Of a DNA stretch of 59,019 nucleotides, positions 8,598 through 18,171 are shown one piece after another. Positions within the stretch are counted from its first letter, which is position 1. Every line of letters starts with the position of its first letter. Under the pieces are notes generated by a model, which was not told the origin of the DNA, made no database searches, and saw only the letters and a program-made list of their open reading frames with translations. A program made the translations under genes and the position numbers. Source of the stretch: Lachnospiraceae bacterium (lineage in GTDB: Bacteria; Bacillota; Clostridia; Lachnospirales; Lachnospiraceae); contig CAJTEM010000031.1 in the NCBI GenBank assembly GCA_910575255.1, positions 1-59,019 of the forward strand. The letters run 5' to 3'.

Positions 8598-9815
8598 CTA
8601 TGGACTGACATAGCTGCCTGGATTCACGTATTGCCCGTTCGCACGAATGCCAAAGTGAAGATGCGGCCCGGTGGAATATCCCGTGGATCCCACCTTCGCA
8701 ATCGTCTGTCCCTGCATCACGGACTGTCCCTCCGAAGCCAGCAGCTGTGAACAATGCATATAAACCGTATACACCCCTCCGCCGTGGTTAATCATGATAT
8801 AATTCCCCGCCGAATAGCTGTATGTAGCAATCACCACCGTGCCCGAGGCAGCAGCCAGGACAGAGCTGCCCGAAGCAGCGCCGATATCAATTCCCTGATG
8901 ATTGACAGATGCCCCCTCTGTCGGGGAGCTGCGTTTCCCGAAGCCGGAAGTGATCCGGCTGCTGGCAGGGCAGGGCCATATAAACCTAATATTCCCAAGG
9001 CTGACCGTATTATACGTCTTTCCGGCTGCTTCTGCGGCCTTCCGGGCCTCTTCTTCCTTGCGCTTAATCTCCGCCTCGAGCTGCTTTACCTTATTCTCCT
9101 GAGCCTTTATATCTCTCTCATACTCACTGATCTGCCCCTGAGCCGTATCGATCTGACTCTCAAAATTCTTAAGCTCCTGATTCTTCTTTGCCAGCAATGT
9201 CTCCACCGACTGCTGCTTGGCCTCGGTCTGCTCCTGAAAATCCAGAAGCCTCTCATGCTCCTGATTCAGCTGCTTCTCGCGGGCCGCCACTGCCTCCCTG
9301 GCTGCCTCATACTCTTCCATCTTCCGACGGTCATATTCTGATATTTTTTGAATGTACTCCGCCCGGTTTATCAGCTGCAGCATACTCTTTGACTGCAGCA
9401 GCATGTCGAGATAGCTGGTCTCTCCACGCTCATACATATATTTTATGCGGAGCTTCATGGACTCATACTGCCCTGCCTCCACTTCCTTTGCCAGAGCAAG
9501 CTCCTGCCCGGCTGCTTCAATATCAGCCTCTTTTTCTGTAATCTGTTCTCCCAGCTCCTCCAGCTCTGCATTCAGAGTGCCCAGGCTTGCGTCCAGCTCC
9601 CGCACATAAGCAGCAGCATCCTGCTTTAAACCTTCGAGGTTTTTAAGCGTTGCCTCTACCTTCTTTTTCTCGGCCTCCAGCGTTCCGGCCTTCTTCTTCG
9701 CGTCCTCGACATCCTTTTTTGTGGCATAGGCCGGACTTACCACTGCCAGAAGCAAACCAGCGGCCAGCCAAAAGACGATGCCGCCTCTGGAACCTCGTTT
9801 CCTTTGCACCTTCAT
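8598..9815 (-). CDS. Coiled-coil M23 (LytM/EnvC-type) murein peptidase
   Basis: This secreted 405-residue protein has a signal peptide (hydrophobic stretch at about 12-30 ending near AYA), a long coiled coil (about 35-265), and a C-terminal LytM domain (about 285-405). The zinc ligands look complete: H and D in NHQGIDIG, and HLHF near the end. The LytM domain may therefore be a real peptidase rather than only an activator like EnvC. It follows ftsX by 13 bp. FtsEX in many bacteria opens a coiled-coil hydrolase or activator at the division site, so this is the likely partner. Confidence 0.93.
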   Translation of the reverse strand: MKVQRKRGSRGGIVFWLAAGLLLAVVSPAYATKKDVEDAKKKAGTLEAEKKKVEATLKNLEGLKQDAAAYVRELDASLGTLNAELEELGEQITEKEADIEAAGQELALAKEVEAGQYESMKLRIKYMYERGETSYLDMLLQSKSMLQLINRAEYIQKISEYDRRKMEEYEAAREAVAAREKQLNQEHERLLDFQEQTEAKQQSVETLLAKKNQELKNFESQIDTAQGQISEYERDIKAQENKVKQLEAEIKRKEEEARKAAEAAGKTYNTVSLGNIRFIWPCPASSRITSGFGKRSSPTEGASVNHQGIDIGAASGSSVLAAASGTVVIATYSYSAGNYIMINHGGGVYTVYMHCSQLLASEGQSVMQGQTIAKVGSTGYSTGPHLHFGIRANGQYVNPGSYVSP

Positions 9816-9828
9816 TCCGATTATCCTT

Positions 9829-10737
9829 CTATGCTTTCATGTATTTGCGGATCGTAAAATGACTTCCGAAAAAGCCGATTCCCATCCCCAGACACATCGC
9901 TACTGCCACCATGACCGGATAGATCTCCTCCATCGGCAAAAACAGAAATACACTCGACAGCACCTCAAAACGCTCCGTCAGATAGGCCACTGACCGGGTA
10001 TACAGAATATAGATCCCTGCCAGAGGAATCCCCGCGCCGATCATGCCGATCAGCACTCCTTCCACCACAAACGGCGCCCGAATCATAAAATCCGTCGCGC
10101 CAACCAACCGCATAATCTGGCTTTCCTGTTTTCGAAAGGCAGCAGCCACAGATATCGTATTGCTGATCAGAAACATCGCCACCAACAGCAGAACACTGGT
10201 AATCACCAGGGACAGAAGCCCCACCACCCGGTTAAAGCCGGAAAATCCGGCTGCCACTGCACTGGAATAATTCACCTGACGCACCCCGTCCATTGCCTTC
10301 AGCCAGGCAACCATTTTCTCCTGATCCCCGATATCATAAAGATGGATCTCATAGCTGGCAGAACCCGCCAGCGGATTATCTTCGGCAAAACCTGCCGCCA
10401 GTTCCTCATGACCAGCAAAATAATCCTTCTGAAAAGAATCCCATGCCTCTTTTGCCGATACATAAATCATATCCTTTACTTCACTGCGCCCGCCGATCGC
10501 TGCCCCCATTGCCAGGATATCTGTCTCGCTTAAATCTTCTTCAAACAATACCGTAATCCCCACCGTACTCTCCATATTTTTAATCATAAAGCGTATATTA
10601 CTGATTATGGAGAAAAACAGACAGAACAAAAAAACACAGGCAGAAACAGTTGCCACGGATGCCAGGGAAAACCAGATATTCCTGCCTATATTTTTCAGCC
10701 CCTGTCTGACACAGTACCACAGCACACCAATCCTCAT
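9829..10737 (-). CDS. ftsX: Cell division protein FtsX
   Basis: This 302-residue inner-membrane protein is the permease-like half of the FtsEX complex. It has one N-terminal membrane helix at about 22-45, an extracellular loop of about 120 residues that normally contacts the murein hydrolase, and three C-terminal helices. The start overlaps the ftsE stop by four bases, the usual translational coupling. With ftsE and the M23 gene it forms a septal or sidewall hydrolase control unit. Confidence 0.95.
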   Translation of the reverse strand: MRIGVLWYCVRQGLKNIGRNIWFSLASVATVSACVFLFCLFFSIISNIRFMIKNMESTVGITVLFEEDLSETDILAMGAAIGGRSEVKDMIYVSAKEAWDSFQKDYFAGHEELAAGFAEDNPLAGSASYEIHLYDIGDQEKMVAWLKAMDGVRQVNYSSAVAAGFSGFNRVVGLLSLVITSVLLLVAMFLISNTISVAAAFRKQESQIMRLVGATDFMIRAPFVVEGVLIGMIGAGIPLAGIYILYTRSVAYLTERFEVLSSVFLFLPMEEIYPVMVAVAMCLGMGIGFFGSHFTIRKYMKA

Positions 10738-11414
10738 TCCTGATATCCGTCCCTTATCTCATCTTCAATCATCTGCCCCCGATCCAGGGTAATCACTCTT
10801 CCGCCCATCTGCTCCACAATCTCCTCGCTGTGCGTCACCACAATCACGGTAGTTCCCATCTGGTTGATATCCCACAAGAGATTCATAATCTCGGCGGCAT
10901 TCTGATGATCCAGGTTGCCTGTAGGTTCATCCGCCAGCAGAATCTCCGGCTGGTTGACCAATGCCCGTGCAATTGCCACCCGTTGCTGCTCTCCGCCGGA
11001 GAGATGCTGCGGCAGTGATTTGTATTTGGAAGACAACCCTACCAGCTTTAACATCTCCGGCACAGATTCCCGGATTGCACGCGAAGAGGCCCCCACCACC
11101 CGCTGGGCGAAGGCCACATTCTCGAATACATTGCGATCCTTTAGCAGACGAAAATCCTGAAACACGATTCCGAAATTCCGGCGGTAACGCGGAACCTGGC
11201 GCCGACGCATCCTTTGCAGCTCTATCCCATTGACTATGATCTCCCCGGAGCTTGGTTCCTCTTCTTTAATCAACAGACGCAGAAGCGTGGTCTTGCCGGA
11301 TCCGCTTCGCCCCATAATAAACACAAACTCTCCATCCTCGATGGTGATATTGATATCCCGCAACGCCCGGTTTCCCGTTCCGTAAGCCTTGCAAACGTCT
11401 AAAATCTCTATCAT
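10734..11414 (-). CDS. ftsE: Cell division ATP-binding protein FtsE
   Basis: This 226-residue ABC ATPase works with FtsX. Motifs are the Walker A GRSGSGKTT (about 35-43), signature LSGGEQQR, Walker B ILLADEPTGNLD and the switch histidine in VVTHS. It begins 9 bp after the upstream regulator gene, so all five genes from 12512 to 7224 may share a transcript. Confidence 0.96.
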   Translation of the reverse strand: MIEILDVCKAYGTGNRALRDINITIEDGEFVFIMGRSGSGKTTLLRLLIKEEEPSSGEIIVNGIELQRMRRRQVPRYRRNFGIVFQDFRLLKDRNVFENVAFAQRVVGASSRAIRESVPEMLKLVGLSSKYKSLPQHLSGGEQQRVAIARALVNQPEILLADEPTGNLDHQNAAEIMNLLWDINQMGTTVIVVTHSEEIVEQMGGRVITLDRGQMIEDEIRDGYQE

Positions 11415-11423
11415 ATTATTTAC

Positions 11424-12512
11424 TCAGAAATCCTGGTTCTCCATGTACTTCATATACTTGACAACCATCAGCGCAATCTTAAAGGTAATGGCATCCTCAA
11501 AGACCCGCAGATCCAGCCCCGTGCTCTTCTGAAGCTTGTCCAGACGATACACCAGTGTATTCCGGTGGATATAAAGCTGTCTGGAGGTCTCTGACACATT
11601 CAGACTGTTCTCAAAGAACTTGTTGATCGTCGCCAATGTCTCCTCGTCGAAATCATCCGGGGATTTGCTCTCAAACACTTCCCGGATAAACATCCGGCAC
11701 AGCGGCAACGGCAGCTGATAGATCAGACGGCCGATCCCCAGATTGCTGTAGGCCACCACGTTCTTGCCGCTGTAGAAGATCTTCCCCACATCCAGGGCCA
11801 TCTTTGCTTCCTTATAAGAGCGGGACACCTCCTTGATATCGCCCACAATCGTACCAAAGGAAACATGAACCTTGGTCATCGCTTCGGTATTCAGCATATC
11901 CAGTATCATGTTGGCGGTCTTCTCCAGATCGTCATAATCCTCCATGGGCTTTACTTCCTTCACCAGGATGATATTCTTCTCATCCACAGCCGTAATAAAG
12001 TCCTTGGTCTTGGCCGCAAACAGGCTGCGGACCGTCTCCAGTGCATTTCCATCCTTTTCATGCTTGGTCTCAATCAGAAAGACCACCCGGCGCACATTGG
12101 TCTCGATATGCAGTTTTTTCGCACGATTATAGATATCTACCAGAAGCAGATTATCCAACAGCAGATTCTTGATGAAATTGTCCTTGTCGAAACGCTCCTT
12201 ATATGCCACCAGAAGATTCTGCACCTGGAATGCCGCCAGCTTGCCCACCATGTATACATCATCGCTTCCGCCTCTGGCAAGCAAAATATATTCAAGCTGA
12301 TGCTCATCAAAAACCTTGAAAAACTGGTAGCCCTGAATCACCTGGCTGTCTGCCGGCGAATCTACAAAAGACAGGATGGAGCTCTCATATTCTTCTGCCT
12401 CGGGAAATGTTGAGGCAAGCACCTTGCCCTCTGTGTCACAGATGCAAAGATCAATTCTGGTAATTCCCTTCAAACCTTCGATAGTCGTCTGAAGAATCTG
12501 ATTTGAAATCAT
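11424..12512 (-). CDS. PucR/CdaR-like transcriptional regulator
   Basis: This 362-residue protein ends in a PucR-type helix-turn-helix (NVSETSRQLYIHRNTLVYRL, near the C-terminus). The N-terminal half looks like a small-ligand sensor domain. The middle part contains the GGDEF-like module common in CdaR proteins. It is placed directly before ftsE and after a terminator for the msmK-type gene. What it senses is not visible. Its tight spacing to ftsE (9 bp) suggests co-transcription rather than necessarily control of ftsEX. Confidence 0.85.
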   Translation of the reverse strand: MISNQILQTTIEGLKGITRIDLCICDTEGKVLASTFPEAEEYESSILSFVDSPADSQVIQGYQFFKVFDEHQLEYILLARGGSDDVYMVGKLAAFQVQNLLVAYKERFDKDNFIKNLLLDNLLLVDIYNRAKKLHIETNVRRVVFLIETKHEKDGNALETVRSLFAAKTKDFITAVDEKNIILVKEVKPMEDYDDLEKTANMILDMLNTEAMTKVHVSFGTIVGDIKEVSRSYKEAKMALDVGKIFYSGKNVVAYSNLGIGRLIYQLPLPLCRMFIREVFESKSPDDFDEETLATINKFFENSLNVSETSRQLYIHRNTLVYRLDKLQKSTGLDLRVFEDAITFKIALMVVKYMKYMENQDF

Positions 12513-12571
12513 AGTATACGCTCCTTCTTCAAATATTGGTCACCCTCTCCTATATCTTAATGCAAACTGAT

Positions 12572-12604
12572 AAAAAAAGCAAGCGAGTATCACTACCCGC
12601 CTGC
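12572..12604 (-). terminator. Rho-independent terminator of the msmK-like gene
   Basis: On the minus strand an 11-bp stem (GCAGGCGGGTA with TACTCGCTTGC, including G-T pairs) closes a GTGA loop and is followed by a run of seven T. It lies 29 bp past the stop of the gene ending at 12633. Confidence 0.88.
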
Positions 12605-12632
12605 CTGTTTTTACAAATTTATTGGTGTTTCT

Positions 12633-13745
12633 TTAGTTTGTAATTACCTGCTCGGTCTCCTTGTCGAATACATGAATCTTGCTCAGATCCATCGCCAGCT
12701 TGATGGTATCGCCCGGTCTTGCCGTGGTACGCGGGTTCACACGTGCAGTACAGTTGGTCTCCTGCAGATCAAAGTACAGATATACCTCAGCACCAAGCAG
12801 CTCGTATACACGAACCGTAGCAGAGAATACGCTGTCGGGAGAAGCCTTCAGATAAGCGTCCTCATCATGCAGATCCTCCGGACGGATACCCAGGGTAACT
12901 ACCTTGCCTACATAACCCTTCTGCTCCAGAGCTTTACCCTTCTCCTCCGGCAATGTGATGGTATTGCCATCGAAGGTCAGGGTCACACCGCTTCCGGCCT
13001 TGCCAACTGTAGCGTCTACCAGGTTCATCTGCGGAGCGCCGATGAATCCAGCCACGAACTTGTTGCAGGGCTTATCATACAGATTCTGCGGGGAATCTAC
13101 CTGCTGAACGATACCGTCTTTCATAACAACGATTCTGGTACCCAGAGTCATAGCCTCGGTCTGGTCATGAGTAACGTAAATAATGGTTGCCTGCAGTCTC
13201 TGATGCAGCTTGGAAATCTCAATACGCATCTGGCCTCTCAGCTTGGCATCCAGGTTGGACAGCGGCTCGTCCATCAAAAACACTTTGGGGTTACGTACGA
13301 TAGCACGGCCCATAGCCACACGCTGTCTCTGACCACCGGACAGAGCCTTCGGCTTACGGTCTAACAGATGAGACAGATCCAGAATTCTTGCAGCTTCCTG
13401 AACCAGCTTATCGATCTCATCCTTCGGAACCTTTCTCAGCTTCAATCCGAATGCCATGTTATCATACACGGACATATGCGGATACAGAGCGTAGTTCTGG
13501 AATACCATCGCAATATCTCTGTCCTTCGGCTCCACGTCATTGACCAGCTTGCCATCAATGTAAAGCTCACCGGAAGAGATATCTTCCAAACCGGCAACCA
13601 TACGCAGAGTGGTGGACTTTCCGCATCCGGACGGTCCTACGAAAATAATAAACTCTTTATCTGCAATCTCCAGGTTGAAATCCTTTACTGCTACAAATCC
13701 ATTGGGATACGACTTTGTAACATTCCTCAGTGAAAGACTAGCCAT
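12633..13745 (-). CDS. Sugar ABC transporter ATPase, MsmK/UgpC type
   Basis: This 370-residue ATPase powers carbohydrate ABC importers and in Firmicutes is often shared by several of them. It has Walker A GPSGCGKST, Q-loop MVFQNYALYPH, signature LSGGQRQR, Walker B VFLMDEPLSNLDA and the switch His in VTHDQTEA. The C-terminal TOBE/OB regulatory domain is at about 240-370. No permease or binding-protein gene lies next to it, which fits a shared, unlinked ATPase. The start is supported by AGGAGGAAAAAG just upstream. Confidence 0.93.
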   Translation of the reverse strand: MASLSLRNVTKSYPNGFVAVKDFNLEIADKEFIIFVGPSGCGKSTTLRMVAGLEDISSGELYIDGKLVNDVEPKDRDIAMVFQNYALYPHMSVYDNMAFGLKLRKVPKDEIDKLVQEAARILDLSHLLDRKPKALSGGQRQRVAMGRAIVRNPKVFLMDEPLSNLDAKLRGQMRIEISKLHQRLQATIIYVTHDQTEAMTLGTRIVVMKDGIVQQVDSPQNLYDKPCNKFVAGFIGAPQMNLVDATVGKAGSGVTLTFDGNTITLPEEKGKALEQKGYVGKVVTLGIRPEDLHDEDAYLKASPDSVFSATVRVYELLGAEVYLYFDLQETNCTARVNPRTTARPGDTIKLAMDLSKIHVFDKETEQVITN

Positions 13746-14082
13746 TTCTTTTTCCTCCTGATAATAAACTCTGATTTTTGATTAACCGGAAAGCCATTCC
13801 CAGACACCCCGGTCCTGTTACTTTTCTTATCATACCGTAATCAGACTTTTTCTGCCATATGGCAAATAACCAAAAACCTGTTTTTGATTTTGTAACATCT
13901 GTCTATCAGCAAAAAAAAGTGCTTGAAATCACAAAAGCGGGTACAAAAGTACCCACTTTTCCCACACAACTTCATAAATCTTCACAAAAAATCGGCATCC
14001 GGCAAACTCTTAAAATAAAACCTTGTGAATCTTGCCCAACTTCCACTTCTTTTCTTGTCGAAAATCTTTCGAAAACTCTGCC
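13746..14082. other. Intergenic region upstream of the msmK-like gene
   Basis: This 337-bp AT-rich stretch holds no credible gene. On the minus strand a TATGAT box (within about 13830-13840) could be the -10 of the msmK-like gene, but no good -35 is seen. Short runs of T and A occur and no repeat was recognised. Confidence 0.4.
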
Positions 14083-14667
14083 CTAAGAGGTCTTTTTTGC
14101 CAGCACATTCAGCCAGTGATCTTCCGAATTCCGGTTTACATCATCCGTTTTCCAAAGCTTCTTCAGCTCCAGACGGCCGGTCTCCTTAAGTATCCTCTCC
14201 AGCTTCTCTTCCGTATATTCACAGAAATACTGCTCTCCCTGGAATCCCTCAAAATCCCCCTCCCGGAAGGATAAGAACAGAATCCCTCCCTGACACATGG
14301 AATCAATCACTCTTTCCAGGATTCCTTCCAGTTCATCCTCTGGCACATGGACCAGCGCCGCACAGCCCCAGACACCATCGAACACCTCATCAAAGGCCAT
14401 GTCCTCATACAGCATATGCAGCACCTCAATGCCGGTATGTATCTCTGCCAGCTTGCACATTTCCTCGGACGCATCCAGTGGCGTCACGTCGTACCCCATC
14501 TCATAAAAAGCCAGACTGTCCCTTCCGGAACCACATCCCAGATCCAGGATGGTATCCCCCTCTTCCAGATATTTTAAGAATCTGCTTCGCAGCTCTTCTG
14601 TATCCAGTTCCGCCGTGTCCTCAAAAATCTTTGCTGCATACTTATTATAATATTCGATCGTGTCCAA
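14083..14667 (-). CDS. Class I SAM-dependent methyltransferase
   Basis: This 194-residue Rossmann-fold methyltransferase has motif I ILDLGCGSGRDSL at about 42-55, an acidic motif (TPLDASEEM) and VHVPEDEL. The substrate is unknown, though small-molecule or tellurite-resistance-like members look similar. A TTG start at 14667 is chosen because AGGAGG lies six bases upstream and the protein then begins MDTIEYYN, as homologues do. An ATG at 14745 would add a basic 26-residue leader overlapping the cvfB end. Confidence 0.85.
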   Translation of the reverse strand: MDTIEYYNKYAAKIFEDTAELDTEELRSRFLKYLEEGDTILDLGCGSGRDSLAFYEMGYDVTPLDASEEMCKLAEIHTGIEVLHMLYEDMAFDEVFDGVWGCAALVHVPEDELEGILERVIDSMCQGGILFLSFREGDFEGFQGEQYFCEYTEEKLERILKETGRLELKKLWKTDDVNRNSEDHWLNVLAKKTS

Positions 14668-14731
14668 AACAATCCTCCTGTTATGTCTGGCTGGCTTCCG
14701 TTTTGGTGACTTGTTACTGTTCTTTAACCAG

Positions 14732-15565
14732 CTAAATCCGTTCAATAGTTTTCTCCGTAATCCGGATCCTTCCCTCTTTCAAAAGCCGCCCTACCGCACG
14801 TTTGAAAGCATTCTTGCTCATCTTCATCTCCCGCAGGATAGTCTCCGGCCGCGCCTTGTCATTAAAAGGAAGTACACCGCCGAACTCCTCTACTGCCTTC
14901 ATCACCAGATGCGCATCGGTATCCATCTGCATATATGCCTTCTGGCGCGGACTCAGATCCAGCTTCCCGTCATCCCGCACCTTAACAACCCATACCTCCA
15001 CCGTATCCCCCGGATGAAAGTCTCCGTACATCTCTCTTTTGGGAATCAATCCATAATATTGATTGTCCACTGCTACGAAAGCACCCAGATTTTCATTGAT
15101 TTCATAGATAATGCCGGTCACCCGGTCATCCTTTTTGTAAGGAGATTCTGCACTCATATAGGAATAAACATTCATGGTAGCAGCCAGCCTTTTACTCTTA
15201 TCCACATACAGAGCCACCAGGCACATCTCTCCTTCCTGAACCTTGTGGTTCTGCTCCTTAAAAGGCAGAAGAAGATCCTTTTCCAGCCCCATGTCCAGAA
15301 ATGCTCCTACCTTCGCCACATCCTTCACCTGAAGCAATGCAACCTCACCCACCTGCAGCTTCGGCTTTCCGGTAGTCGCAATCAGCCGATCCTCCGAGTC
15401 CTTGTAAATAAAAACCTCCAGCACGTCTCCGGGCTTCGTCCCTTCCGGAACCTGTTTTTTTGGAAGCAATACGGAGCTTGATTCATCTCCCGTCTCTCCA
15501 AGATACACGCCGAAGCTCTTTGTTCTCTGAACAACCAGCTTTTGAATTTTTCCTAATTCAATCAT
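14732..15565 (-). CDS. cvfB: CvfB/YitL-like S1-domain RNA-binding protein
   Basis: This 277-residue cytoplasmic protein has tandem S1-type OB folds (about 1-60, 65-135 and 140-210) and a C-terminal winged helix (about 215-277). CvfB proteins of Firmicutes have this layout and influence virulence and RNA metabolism. ATG 15565 is favoured by AGAGAG just upstream, over an earlier ATG at 15601. It lies 64 bp before the methyltransferase start and may be co-transcribed with it. Confidence 0.9.
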   Translation of the reverse strand: MIELGKIQKLVVQRTKSFGVYLGETGDESSSVLLPKKQVPEGTKPGDVLEVFIYKDSEDRLIATTGKPKLQVGEVALLQVKDVAKVGAFLDMGLEKDLLLPFKEQNHKVQEGEMCLVALYVDKSKRLAATMNVYSYMSAESPYKKDDRVTGIIYEINENLGAFVAVDNQYYGLIPKREMYGDFHPGDTVEVWVVKVRDDGKLDLSPRQKAYMQMDTDAHLVMKAVEEFGGVLPFNDKARPETILREMKMSKNAFKRAVGRLLKEGRIRITEKTIERI

Positions 15566-15721
15566 TGAAATCTCTCTTTCCCTATCTATAGGTATCTGCA
15601 TCTCTGCAGCAACTGTCCCTTTATCCTGCCATCCGCCCGGCGGACTCCTCTTTCCTCCCGCTCTCTGTCATTCACTAGCGCCCCTGCGCTTTCTTCTGCC
15701 GTTCATCGGCCGTTCGGCATT

Positions 15722-16438
15722 TTATTCTGCCGTCTTCATCCACACTACGGCATAGATTGTATCCTCCCGACTGCACAGCACGACCGTACAGGCATTCTCC
15801 TCCCGGCTGATCCGGGGGATCAGCACATCGCCCAATACCGCTGCCTTCTTGTATTCCGCTCTTATCTCGCGAATCCTCAGTTCCTCCGGCAGAGCCTCCC
15901 TCGCAATCGCCACATACTGTGCGTTATTCACATGATGGTTCGTGTCCAGATGATGCCGGACCACTTCCACCGCTCTTCCTGTCTGATAAACCTCCGGCAA
16001 ACCAATCCTTCTGGGTGCATACTCCATATCCAACTTTTCTTCTTTTCCTGCTTGGTACCCCCGTATATCCCTCTCCTCAACCTTGACCGGCCGCCCGGCC
16101 GCTGTATCAAACAAAAACCAGACAGAATTTGCTTTTACCAGACAGACTCCCTGACTGTCCCGAATCGTAAAATTCCGGTAACCGTACATGCCTTTAAAAT
16201 CATAAGGCCAGGTACTGACTACAATCTCCTCCCCCAGCTGCGGACAGCGCTCAATCACGATCTGCCATGACGACAGCCACCACGCCCGCCGGCTCTGCTC
16301 CAGATACTCAATCCCCATCTTCAAATCCTCTGACTGAAAGGTCGAGCAATCCTGCAGATAATTCACTATTCCCGGTATCGACAGCCTGCAATCTCCTCCC
16401 ACCTCGCTGTAACGCACCCGGGCATGAAACGAATACAT
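15722..16438 (-). CDS. Acyl-ACP thioesterase (FatA/FatB-like)
   Basis: This 238-residue double-hotdog enzyme would release fatty acids from acyl carrier protein. The family signature is HLDTNHHVNNAQYV at about 160-175, containing the Asn and His of the active region. The N-terminal half has the first hotdog fold (YSEVGGDCRLSIPGIVNYLQD). ATG 16438 is chosen because AGAGGG lies six bases upstream. The longer reading to 16573 has no ribosome site and an atypical Cys/Arg-rich leader. Confidence 0.9.
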   Translation of the reverse strand: MYSFHARVRYSEVGGDCRLSIPGIVNYLQDCSTFQSEDLKMGIEYLEQSRRAWWLSSWQIVIERCPQLGEEIVVSTWPYDFKGMYGYRNFTIRDSQGVCLVKANSVWFLFDTAAGRPVKVEERDIRGYQAGKEEKLDMEYAPRRIGLPEVYQTGRAVEVVRHHLDTNHHVNNAQYVAIAREALPEELRIREIRAEYKKAAVLGDVLIPRISREENACTVVLCSREDTIYAVVWMKTAE

Positions 16439-16646
16439 ATTATCCCTCTTTTCAGGCAAAATCCAAGTGTAATTATATAGTATTTCCGGGATGTTGTCCA
16501 GATAATTCTGACAAAAGCGCCCCGCCTCGTTCAACACGCAGCAGGAGCGCCTCTGAAAGCATTTCTTCATCACTTCAAAGCGGACTCCCGCCCTATCTCC
16601 GGAATCTTTTATCGCAGCCGTTACGATATCTCCGAACGGTCGCCTC

Positions 16647-17111
16647 TTACTTCTCCTTAATCTTCACAACCACCTTTTTGACAAAGGATGGAACCCCATT
16701 CGCCGCTTTGGGCTTATGCCCGTCCCATGGGAAAAAGATCATAAAATCATCCGCATTGCAGATCACCTGCAATCCCGGATTGGCATTGTCAAACTTGATA
16801 ACATCCTTCTCAGCGTTATATTCTCCGTCCGGATTCAATGCTCTGACAGGTGCATAAGTCATAATCTCTGTTCCGTCGATCACATACTGGATATCCGTAT
16901 AATTCTCATGCGCCTCATATTTGGCCTCTTCCCACGGCAATGTGGTATAAGTCATCACATTGGCATATACATTCTTGCCGTCAATCTCATACTTCCCGTT
17001 CTCAAGCTCTGACAGGTTATTCGCCTGCAGCCACTCTATCGCTTTTGCGTAACGTCCTTCGATTCCCAGGTTCTTGTAAAAATCCAGATTCTTAGCCTGA
17101 TCCAATATCAT
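16647..17111 (-). CDS. YhcH/YjgK/YiaL family protein (DUF386)
   Basis: This 154-residue cupin-like protein is of the family found in sialate and uronate catabolic operons, including the former EbgC beta-subunit. Family features are HENYTDIQYVIDG, the PGLQVICNADDFMIFFPWDGHKP segment in which histidines bind metal, and the basic C-terminus. It starts 32 bp after kduI and is probably in the same operon, which supports a role in opening or isomerising sugar acids. The exact substrate is unknown. Confidence 0.9.
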   Translation of the reverse strand: MILDQAKNLDFYKNLGIEGRYAKAIEWLQANNLSELENGKYEIDGKNVYANVMTYTTLPWEEAKYEAHENYTDIQYVIDGTEIMTYAPVRALNPDGEYNAEKDVIKFDNANPGLQVICNADDFMIFFPWDGHKPKAANGVPSFVKKVVVKIKEK

Positions 17112-17143
17112 ATGCCTGTCCTCCTTAATCTGTCTGCGGTCTT

Positions 17144-17986
17144 TTAGCGAAGCTCGGTAGTCGGAATGGTATCCATATCATCAAAGGCCTGATTCTCTCC
17201 GCCCATGGCCCAGATAAATGTATAATTGCTGGTGCCGGCTCCGGCGTGAATGCTCCAGGATGGGCTGATCACTGCCTGTTCATTCTGCATCACAATATGG
17301 CGGGTCTCCTGTCCCTCTCCCATCATATGGAAGACCACATTATCCTCCGGGATCTCAAAATACATATATACCTCCATGCGTCGCTCATGCGTGTGAGCCG
17401 GCATGGTATTCCAAACGCTTCCTGGATCCAGCACAGTCATGCCCATGGACAGCTGACAAGTCTCCAGAACATCCGGGTGGATAAACTGATTGATCACCCG
17501 CTTATTCGAGGTCTCCATCGCTCCCAGCGGCTTCTTCGCCGCCTTCTCGATCGGAATAAAGGTGGTCTTGCATGCTTTGTGGGCCGGTGCACTAACCATA
17601 TAGAACTTCGCCGGTTTCGCGGAGTCATCGCTTGAGAAGGTTACCTCCTTTGTCCCCTTTGTAATATACAAACAATCCTTGTATCCCATATGGAAGGTCG
17701 CTCCATCCGCCTGAATCACACCGGCTCCGCCGATATTGAAAATGCCGATCTCCCTTCTCTCCAGAAAATAATTCGTGCCGAAATTCTTCCAGATATCAAT
17801 TCCCTTGTCAATGGATACCGTCTCCTTCACAGGCATGCATCCCAGGGTAACCATCCGATCCACATGAGAATATACTGCTACCACCTCGTCCGCCACATAG
17901 AGATTCTCAATCAGAAACTCCTTTCTGGTCTCTTCTGTGGTGTAACGCTTGAAATCTTTTTGATTTGCCGAATAACGAATGTCCAT
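17144..17986 (-). CDS. kduI: 5-keto-4-deoxyuronate isomerase
   Basis: KduI converts 4-deoxy-L-threo-5-hexulose uronate to 2,5-diketo-3-deoxygluconate in pectin and glycosaminoglycan breakdown. The 280-residue length is typical. Zinc-site residues are visible in MPAHTHERRMEVYMYFE and in HAGAGTSNYTFIWAMGGENQ. The start is set at 17986 (MDIRYSANQKDF) because GGAGGAGG lies eight bases upstream. An ATG 11 codons earlier overlaps that ribosome site. A promoter lies at 18039-18066. The yhcH-like gene follows. Confidence 0.95.
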   Translation of the reverse strand: MDIRYSANQKDFKRYTTEETRKEFLIENLYVADEVVAVYSHVDRMVTLGCMPVKETVSIDKGIDIWKNFGTNYFLERREIGIFNIGGAGVIQADGATFHMGYKDCLYITKGTKEVTFSSDDSAKPAKFYMVSAPAHKACKTTFIPIEKAAKKPLGAMETSNKRVINQFIHPDVLETCQLSMGMTVLDPGSVWNTMPAHTHERRMEVYMYFEIPEDNVVFHMMGEGQETRHIVMQNEQAVISPSWSIHAGAGTSNYTFIWAMGGENQAFDDMDTIPTTELR

Positions 17987-18038
17987 TTTGTCTGCCTCCT
18001 CCATAATGAAAACGCCCAGTTGTTTCACTTCAAATATT

Positions 18039-18066
18039 ATTATAATAGATTTCCAGAAATATGCAA
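18039..18066 (-). promoter_or_regulatory. Predicted sigma-A promoter of kduI-yhcH
   Basis: On the minus strand TTGCAT (18061-18066) and TATAAT (18039-18044) are 16 bp apart, about 52 bp upstream of the kduI ATG. Confidence 0.65.
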
Positions 18067-18171
18067 GGGTTTCGTAACAGGCTGCCGTTAACATTCAGCC
18101 TAGTACAGCCTTGCCTAAATTCCGGTGAATCAATCACCTGCTATCAGCGCTTGATATTTTCGCAATGCAGT